Program-made: the position numbers and the translations under genes
Notes under the pieces: model-generated
What the model saw: the letters and a program-made list of their open reading frames with translations, nothing else
Told to the model about the DNA's origin: nothing
Databases searched by the model: none
Source of the DNA: Rhizobium sp. CCGE 510
GTDB lineage: Bacteria > Pseudomonadota > Alphaproteobacteria > Rhizobiales > Rhizobiaceae
Assembly (NCBI RefSeq): GCF_000292525.1
Contig: NZ_AEYF01000048.1
Location: 124,001-188,000, forward strand
DNA: 64,000 nucleotides
Direction: 5' to 3'
Shown here: piece after piece, positions 59,010 through 64,000 of the stretch
Numbering within the stretch: the stretch's first letter is position 1
How the letters are laid out: every line of letters starts with the position of its first letter

Positions 59010-60380
59010 CTACTTGGTAAAAAGGTCGTTGTTCATAATCGTGGTGCCCGCCTTGAACTCGTCGGTTGCGAGCGCTGCGGGGTTTGCCGGCGTATTTTCT
59101 GCCGTCGAGGATTTGAAGGGGTAGGGCGTAATGTCGGTGGTCGAGGCGGCATGATCCGGGAATTCGGTGAACACCCAGTTTCTGAACGCCGTCATGCCTT
59201 TCGAGACCTGAAGGGTGTAATCAAGCGATTGGGTATTTGGCACCGGGGAGTCTTGCCCGATATTGCGAAAGTATGCCTTGGCGGCAGCATCGTCGAAAGG
59301 ATCGTAGGGCACGTCCGGAAGCAGAGCGTTTGCCTGTTCCTCATCGGGCGATTTGGGCAGCACGGCCCGTCCCCAGTCCAATGCACGTTGGTGACAGGTA
59401 ATGCAGGCCGACTTCGGATTGTCGACCGGACCATTGGCTCGGCCGAACAGCCCGAGATTCTGGCGCGGCAGCGCATAGAAGCGGGCGGCCACGGCCGGAT
59501 TGACCCAGCCTTCTTTTGCAATCGCTGCTTTCTCGAGATAGGTAGTGGCAGAGAGATCAGGATCACTGCCCCAAATCAGGCCGACTGGAACGAGGCGCTC
59601 ATAGACCGTATCCCCGGGTTGGGTGGCATCATACATGAATGTTCCGAAAAACCAGCCGTTCGGCGAGCGCTTGTCTTTCACCGAAATGTCCATTTGCAGC
59701 ATGCGCATCGTCATCGTGCTGCCGTCGTCAGCGGCCGCGACGGTCCATTCCTTCGATCCAGTCAGATAGGGCACCTGGGACGGCATGGCTGTCGTAAATA
59801 GCATTTTGATACCGAGCGCGCCGTCCGGAAAACTGAAGTCCTTTGTTTTGGGAAAGGTCGGATCTTTCCAGATTGTGCCAAGGCCATAGCACGCCACGTC
59901 ATTGTAGATTCCGACCGCCCAGTTGCGCGCCCAGTCCTTTTGCAGTTTGTGCAATTCCAGTGGGCGTGACCAGCGCTCGCTGGTCATGCCATGCAACGGC
60001 TCGCGCAGGGCCTGAAACCAGGGCGCATGGCACCAGGACTCCACTTTATTGTCTTCAATCCTCCAATCGATATCAGGCTTTGCATTGCTCTTCGTCGCGT
60101 AAATGAGAATGGCCTGCATATAGGAGGCCGGCTCTCTAAGAGGATCGATGGTCAGCCAGGGCAGACCGCTTGAATCCGGTGTGGTCTGCGGAAAGTCATA
60201 GTGAATTTGAAACTTCCGTTCCTGCTCCGCGCCTTTGAGCGGGCGCGCACTGGAACAGTTGAAGAGAGCGGTGGCGACAGTTGCAAATTCCTTGTTTTCC
60301 GGCTCCGGACAGGCTGCCTGCGCTGCCGAGGTCCAGCCGAAAATCGAGAAGCCCAAGAGAAAAAAGGCAGTTCTGTTCAT
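59010..60380 (-). CDS. secreted cytochrome c-like protein
   Basis: 456-residue protein from ATG 60380. A signal peptide is present (TAFFLLGFSIFGWTSAAQAA, cut near AQA). One heme-binding motif C326-ITC329-H330 lies in NPKSACITCHQRALDWGRAV. Upstream parts (WCHAPWFQALREPLHGMTSE; GWFFGTFMYDATQPGDTVYE) are conserved-looking but unassigned. It should be a periplasmic c-type cytochrome or heme-dependent enzyme; its electron partner is unknown. It is the first gene of the long leftward run, 43 bp before the regulator, so the two may be co-transcribed. Confidence 0.8.
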   Translation of the reverse strand: MNRTAFFLLGFSIFGWTSAAQAACPEPENKEFATVATALFNCSSARPLKGAEQERKFQIHYDFPQTTPDSSGLPWLTIDPLREPASYMQAILIYATKSNAKPDIDWRIEDNKVESWCHAPWFQALREPLHGMTSERWSRPLELHKLQKDWARNWAVGIYNDVACYGLGTIWKDPTFPKTKDFSFPDGALGIKMLFTTAMPSQVPYLTGSKEWTVAAADDGSTMTMRMLQMDISVKDKRSPNGWFFGTFMYDATQPGDTVYERLVPVGLIWGSDPDLSATTYLEKAAIAKEGWVNPAVAARFYALPRQNLGLFGRANGPVDNPKSACITCHQRALDWGRAVLPKSPDEEQANALLPDVPYDPFDDAAAKAYFRNIGQDSPVPNTQSLDYTLQVSKGMTAFRNWVFTEFPDHAASTTDITPYPFKSSTAENTPANPAALATDEFKAGTTIMNNDLFTK

Positions 60381-60525
60381 TGTGCGAATCCCTCTGTTCG
60401 CCAAACGGCTAGAAATCATCATGCCCCTTGTGATTGTATACTACTATAAAATGCAGTTAGTGTATAGTTACGCAAACACAACCAATCAAGCGCGCGATTT
60501 ATTCGTGACGGTGTCGCTGGAGACG

Positions 60526-60846
60526 CTATTGCCGGTCACGAGTTGATTGTTTCCGTAAGAAACACCGAAGCACAATATCCGCCAATAGCCTGAAATTGCT
60601 GAAAAACGCTAAATTATTAGATCGCAGAACTGTGTCGTCACTTGCGACAGCATCTTTGTCTAGAAACATAACGCCGCGCTCCGTGATCGCCCGCCGCTCG
60701 GCCAAAGCCTTTACCCGCTCACTCTCGATTTCTTTGTCCATGAATATCTCCCCGCCGCCTAGCCTCGGTTCGGACAACTCGCGCAGGCCCGCCTCACTTT
60801 TGCGGTTGGCGTCCTTTATGCGAATACCGTTGTCACGCTCCAGCAT
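60526..60846 (-). CDS. possible small hypothetical protein
   Basis: 106-codon ORF. The composition is charged and partly helical (MDKEIESERVKALAERRAIT) with a more hydrophobic end (RSNNLAFFSNFRLLADIVLR). No family is recognised and there is no clear ribosome site; it may be a shorter protein starting at the internal ATG (MDKEIESERV). It lies between the cytochrome gene and the vapC remnant. It could be chance. Confidence 0.3.
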   Translation of the reverse strand: MLERDNGIRIKDANRKSEAGLRELSEPRLGGGEIFMDKEIESERVKALAERRAITERGVMFLDKDAVASDDTVLRSNNLAFFSNFRLLADIVLRCFLRKQSTRDRQ

Positions 60847-60883
60847 TTCGACAACTTTGACTAGCGCATCGAAAGATGCTCAG

Positions 60884-61096
60884 CTAGTTGCTGCCGAACT
60901 GATAGCGTCCCGCCATCAGCACCTCCGGATCGATATCCGCAGGGACATATCGGCGCTTTAAGCTAAGGCTGCCAAGTGCGAGCTCTCCGATTACGGCCGG
61001 ATGGCATAAGAGACGGTCGTCCTCAATAATCCTACGCAGCTCTGAATCGGCATGCCGAAAATGATCGATCCAGATGGACGTGTCGGCAAGTATCAC
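60884..61096 (-). pseudogene. vapC: VapC PIN-domain toxin, truncated
   Basis: From GTG 61096 the frame reads VILADTSIWIDHFRHADSEL and RLLCHPAVIGELALGSL, the N-terminal half of a VapC ribonuclease with the first PIN-domain aspartate (LADTS) and the glutamate in GELALG. After about 50 codons the family similarity ends and the frame stops at about 70 residues, roughly half the normal length, so the acidic residues of the second half are missing. It starts inside the end of the vapB remnant, the normal arrangement. Probably non-functional. Confidence 0.75.
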
Positions 61097-61164
61097 TTGG
61101 CAGCTGCGCTCCGGCGGCGTGGGGCTGCCTCCACATCCGGCATAGTTCCGCCGAGGGCGATAAG
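61093..61164 (-). pseudogene. vapB: VapB antitoxin, C-terminal remnant
   Basis: A short frame upstream of vapC reads ALGGTMPDVEAAPRRRSAAK before a TGA that overlaps the vapC GTG. This is the characteristic VapB tail. The N-terminal DNA-binding part is absent; a terminator and another gene lie where it should be. Confidence 0.6.
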
Positions 61165-61198
61165 GCGTTTTCCCGACTCCACATGTTGAGGACAAAGA

Positions 61199-61224
61199 AA
61201 AGGCCGCTCACAGAGGCGGCCTTT
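61199..61224. terminator. bidirectional rho-independent terminator
   Basis: AAAGGCCGC and GCGGCCTTT form a perfect 9-bp stem around an 8-base loop, followed by CGCGTTTTT on the plus strand and by TTTTCTTT on the minus strand. It lies just after the stop of the leftward gene at 61255. Confidence 0.85.
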
Positions 61225-61254
61225 CGCGTTTTTGGATAAGGTGAGGGTCTGCGA

Positions 61255-61709
61255 TTAGCCGGCGGCCTTGATGCTCGAGTTGCAGAGGCTCCAGTAGCCG
61301 CCGCCTTTCTGGATCCACTTCAAATCTCCGAGCGATCCAGCGTCCTTGGCAGCATGATAGGCGTCGACGCAAGTGTGAAGCCGGCCCTTAGCGGGCGCCT
61401 CGCTCGAATATTTCTTGTCGATCGCCTTCGGGAACTTGACGCTCTTCGGCGCCGCGGTCGTCGCCTTTTCAGGCTCTTTGTCGGTGGTCTTTGCGACGTC
61501 CGCCTCGTCTTCCTTATCGGCGGCAGCAGCGTCCGCGCCACAGAATTTGGCGCGGAAATCGTTCCACTTCTTATCTTTGGCGGAGCCGTCACCTTTGGCC
61601 GCCTGATATTTTGTGCTGCATTCCTTCATCGTCAGCGCGTGCGCCGGCGTCACACGATAAATGCAGCAAGCAACGATCCGGCAGCGGAGAGAAGCAATTT
61701 GTGCGACAT
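61255..61709 (-). pseudogene. small secreted PsiF-like protein with a frame break in the signal peptide
   Basis: The signal peptide MSHKLLLSAAGSLLAAFI starts at ATG 61709 in one frame. The mature protein continues in another (VTPAHALTMKECSTKYQAAK) from about 61655, so one base is missing or extra at the junction. The mature part has two related segments: MKECSTKYQAAKGDGSAKDK with KWNDFRAKFCG, and HTCVDAYHAAKDAGSLGDLK with YWSLCNSSIKAAG. They are separated by an acidic/Lys linker. Such Cys-paired repeats are common in alphaproteobacterial periplasmic proteins of unknown role. The break may be a sequencing error, since everything else is intact. Confidence 0.65.
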
Positions 61710-62022
61710 GTGATTGGCCTCTGTCGATGATGTTGACGTTTCAAATCTTCTCTTCCGCCTACGCTATGGAGCCGATGACGGAAGGGCTCCATTGGGGCTC
61801 CTGCTCAATTAACCTGTGATGAACAGTCGTGCTGACAAATCGTCGCAGCCACTGCCCTCGCGGGCGGCCCAGCAAGGTCTGAACGTCGAAGATAAGCCTT
61901 TTGGATAGATATTCGCGGCGTTCTACCGCGGTTACAATCTTCGCGCGAAAGGACGAGGATCGGGCATGCGTGCCAGTTAAAGCGATCCGCAGGAGAAATC
62001 CGCACTGTTCAGGGCGCGGGGC
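61710..62022. other. no gene seen
   Basis: Divergent gap between the leftward PsiF-like gene and the rightward small gene at 62023. Contains no supported gene. Confidence 0.3.
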
Positions 62023-62272
62023 TTGGTCATCGGCGCGATCGCATTTGGTGCAGCCGGCGGCATGATCGTCAGCGACTTGCTCGCTTCATGGAATGCTTCC
62101 TGCGGCGCCGGACAATCGTGCAAGAGCACGGGGAATGTCAGCATCGACACGGGTGAGCGCATCTTCCACGTGCCGGGGCAGCGATACTACGCACAGACGA
62201 AGATCAGCCCCAGTATGGAGAACGGTGGTTCTATTCGGAGGCCGAAGCTTCGGCGGCCGGTTGGCGGAAATG
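62023..62272 (+). pseudogene. small membrane-anchored sunset-like protein, one frame break
   Basis: The frame from about 62023 (TTG; a CTG at 62005 after AGGAG is an alternative) gives a hydrophobic N-terminus (VIGAIAFGAAGGMIVSDLLA) and then C...C, GNVSIDTGERIFHVPGQRYY and AQTKISP. There the frame must change in a run of four C, after which QYGERWFYSEAEASAAGWRK ends at TGA near 62272. The NxxxxGERIYHVPGxxYY...TxI pattern is the small sunset-like domain seen in rhizobial nuclease-like or exported proteins. One missing C would explain the break, so a sequencing error is as likely as true loss. Confidence 0.6.
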
Positions 62273-62430
62273 AAAGGCGCAATGAAATGGGGATTTTGTG
62301 CCGCGTGCTCTCGAGGCCGCTGGCTTGCTGGTTGCGGTGGTGTTCACGTTCTGGCCGAAGAAGATCGTATGATGGATCGAGAACGGATGCTGATGTTCAA
62401 AGGCCAATGAGTTCGCGCTCCCTCTTTTCA

Positions 62431-62694
62431 TCAGTAAACGACGGTTAGTGCAGCGATACCCGCCTCATCGGCCGCACGCAAAAAGGCTTCCCGAAATTGC
62501 TCAGGCGCAATCTGCCCGCTGATCGCAACGACGCAGGCCTTCACCGCGCTGACGTATTCTTCGCCGTCATCGGAGGGCCAGTCCTTGATCAGCATATGCG
62601 CTGCATCGCCGAGCGTGCGCACGACCTTATGGGTTGGCTGACCGCCCAGGGCAAGCCCGACGGGCGTGAATGTCGATGATGTGTTCCAGTTCAT
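62431..62694 (-). CDS. DUF982 protein
   Basis: 87-residue protein from ATG 62694 (MNWNTSSTFTPVGLALGGQP). It shows the DUF982 pattern: HKVVRTLGDAAHMLIKDWPS, then YVSAVKACVVAISGQIAPEQ and REAFLRAADEAGI. This small cytosolic family is almost confined to Rhizobiales and often occurs on plasmids; its role is unknown. The upstream in-frame ATG gives a polar, non-conserved extension, so the later start is preferred. It appears to be a single-gene unit. Confidence 0.88.
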   Translation of the reverse strand: MNWNTSSTFTPVGLALGGQPTHKVVRTLGDAAHMLIKDWPSDDGEEYVSAVKACVVAISGQIAPEQFREAFLRAADEAGIAALTVVY

Positions 62695-62875
62695 TGCCCT
62701 CGACCCCTCAAGGCGCGGATGCTGTGATCCCAAGCGGACTATACACGTGCATTCTAAAATTCTGAATTAACGAATTTGGCTGCTTCGTCGTGCGACCAAA
62801 GTCTGCAGCACGAGAGGAGAGGGGCGCTCGACGACCTGAGGCGTAAGCCGCCGCTGGCGTGATGACGGATGAAGT

Positions 62876-63667
62876 TCATTGGGCTTTGGGCAGATCGCTC
62901 CACCTTATCCTCAGCAGAGGTTTGGCCGTTTTGGGAAGCTTCGAGCGATCAACCATGCGCGATGAGACTTCAAAGTCGGCGTTGATCTTTACGACGAGCA
63001 GCTTGCTGAAATTCCCCGACACCTTAACGGAAACCTGGTCCTTTGACTTGAACGGCGTGATGGTTTTGATCTCCACGTGATCATTACCAAGCCGACCGTC
63101 GGCACCCTGCGCGTAGGTCTTGTTCAGCTTAATGCCGTAGGTGATGGCGCCGAACAGCTCACCAATGACCCCATACACGTCAAGATGACGACCTGTCTCA
63201 CGGTGATGGCTTCCGGCCAATGCCAAGAGGTCCTGAAAATACGGGATCAGATGTCGGATCGCATTGGGATATTTGGCACGCCACTCGTGATATCGGAGTT
63301 GTTCTTCCACGTCGGACCAGGAAACCCACTCGCCGTCGTCATAGAAGGCTCCATTCCAGATATCAGCATCCATTTCAAACCTCTTGGAAGCCGATTTTCG
63401 CGACGCTGCCCGCGCGATCTTATGATCTATCCATGCAGAAAGCTCGTCCCAGAGCGCTCGGTCTCGGCCGACTTGGCGGGCGATTGCACTGATCTGCTGG
63501 TAGGAGATAGGCGTGATCGCCCCTTGGCCACCGAGACCAGGATCCATCAGGCCTCGTTTCACTTTTCGCGCCGTTGAAAAACTTGGGTGATCGGCAAAGG
63601 CTACCAGGGCCGTGGCTTGACGGTTGCGGTGCTTGCCGATCGCCGCCGCCAACACGGCGTTGCGCAT
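62876..63667 (-). CDS. hypothetical protein with restriction-nuclease-like C-terminus
   Basis: 263-residue protein; an in-frame stop just upstream of ATG 63667 fixes the longest form, though an internal ATG (MDADIWNGAF) with AGAGG before it is possible. The C-terminal half reads YGVIGELFGAITYGIKLNKT, then DGRLGNDHVEIKTITPFKS and VSGNFSKLLVVKINADFEV. E in GELF, D in GND and the E-I-K triad fit a PD-(D/E)xK restriction-like fold. The N-terminal half is helical. It follows the partial nuclease-motif gene at the window edge in the same direction, 36 bp apart. A DNA-cutting accessory or restriction role is inferred. Confidence 0.7.
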   Translation of the reverse strand: MRNAVLAAAIGKHRNRQATALVAFADHPSFSTARKVKRGLMDPGLGGQGAITPISYQQISAIARQVGRDRALWDELSAWIDHKIARAASRKSASKRFEMDADIWNGAFYDDGEWVSWSDVEEQLRYHEWRAKYPNAIRHLIPYFQDLLALAGSHHRETGRHLDVYGVIGELFGAITYGIKLNKTYAQGADGRLGNDHVEIKTITPFKSKDQVSVKVSGNFSKLLVVKINADFEVSSRMVDRSKLPKTAKPLLRIRWSDLPKAQ

Positions 63668-63703
63668 CCACTAATAGGCGTCTCCCTTAAAAGGGCAGGG
63701 CGC

Positions 63704-64000
63704 TTAGTCAGCACCCGGATCGAGCTCGAAGATATTTGGGATGTATTCCCAGTAGCGGATGCTCTTGCCTGCCAGAGCGCATCGCGACCGCACGCCATTG
63801 CCTGGGTTGGTTTGGTCTTTGTAGCTACCGCTGCATGGGCGTTCGCCCGAGCGAGAAACAGCCGTTTGGCTACATTGTCCTCCTGGTTCGGTGAACTTGC
63901 ACTCGATGACGAGTGCTGCCGCAGATCCGACGGCAAATGCATCGACTTGCGTGGGCCGGGGTTCTCCCAGAAGCCGATCGGTATCGGTCCACTCGAGTGT
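63704..64000 (-). CDS. putative restriction endonuclease, 3' part only
   Basis: The minus-strand frame enters from the window edge and stops at TAA 63704-63706 (98 codons visible). It contains WTDTDRLLGEPRPTQVDAFA and AALVIECKFTEPGGQCSQT: an aspartate, then E-C-K in a hydrophobic strand, a PD-(D/E)xK core. CSGSYKDQTNPGN and YWEYIPNIFELDPGAD follow. This resembles the PGN_0703-type putative restriction endonucleases. The N-terminal part is outside the window. It probably forms a unit with the nuclease-motif gene 36 bp downstream. Confidence 0.7.
   Translation of the reverse strand, partial: TLEWTDTDRLLGEPRPTQVDAFAVGSAAALVIECKFTEPGGQCSQTAVSRSGERPCSGSYKDQTNPGNGVRSRCALAGKSIRYWEYIPNIFELDPGAD

Noticed and set aside
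1..64000. CRISPR arrays, tRNA and rRNA genes
   Set aside because: No regularly spaced short repeats and no tRNA- or rRNA-like segments were seen on reading; a dedicated search was not possible.

Overview
The window looks like a plasmid segment from a Rhizobiales bacterium (Rhizobium, Sinorhizobium, Agrobacterium or Mesorhizobium type). It carries a complete repABC replication/partition operon with the antisense-RNA gap between repB and repC. It also has a DUF1612/HTH gene typical of rhizobial plasmids, a DUF982 gene and an IS66 element. Much of the rest is genome-defence or conflict machinery next to the replicon.

Layout. 1-3.4 kb: the 5' end of a DUF3991/TOPRIM plasmid gene with a coupled small gene, then an AbiE toxin-antitoxin operon broken by three single-base frame changes. 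3.4-7.8 kb: two parS-like palindromes and repC, ctRNA, repB and repA, transcribed leftward. 8.3-10.9 kb: a serine recombinase preceded by a long inverted repeat, and the DUF1612/HTH gene. 11.0-15.6 kb: a Hachiman-like pair (DUF1837-type nuclease HamA and a Ski2-like helicase HamB). 15.6-20.4 kb: a leftward XRE/ImmA-IrrE/zinc-protein group divergent from a compact type II CBASS operon (CD-NTase, E2-only protein, HNH-SAVED effector Cap5). 20.5-27.1 kb: a three-gene unit with a DUF2235 hydrolase, a 624-aa protein and an SF2 helicase. The last two share the same C-terminal PD-(D/E)xK-like domain, and I do not recognise this as a named system. 27.5-30.3 kb: an intact IS66 element with a perfect 8-bp target duplication.

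30.7-48.3 kb is the most unusual part. Two related three-gene cassettes face each other: a 2TM SLATT-like membrane protein, a thermolysin-like HExxH metallopeptidase and a ComEC-type metallo-beta-lactamase (MBL) hydrolase. One reads right (35.8-40.7 kb) and one left (48.3-44.0 kb). They flank a Septu-like pair: an HNH-AAA ATPase fusion whose HNH has lost its histidine, and a separate intact HNH protein. A third MBL gene with its own membrane protein (30.7-32.2 kb) is decaying, and two leftward genes with PD-(D/E)xK motifs (one also with a VWA MIDAS motif) lie beside it.

48.4-60.4 kb is uniformly leftward and rich in hydrolases: a lysozyme/chitosanase-like protein, SH3-DUF2272, DUF3616, patatin, metallophosphoesterase, heparin-lyase-like protein, matrixin-type protease, a winged-helix/TPR regulator and a cytochrome c-like protein. 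A degenerate copy of the regulator's 3' end and downstream DNA lies about 5.7 kb away as a direct repeat. 60.5-64 kb holds a truncated vapBC remnant, two small genes with single-base frame breaks, DUF982, and two nuclease-motif genes, the last running off the window.

Functions rest on motifs and remembered family patterns; no database search was possible.
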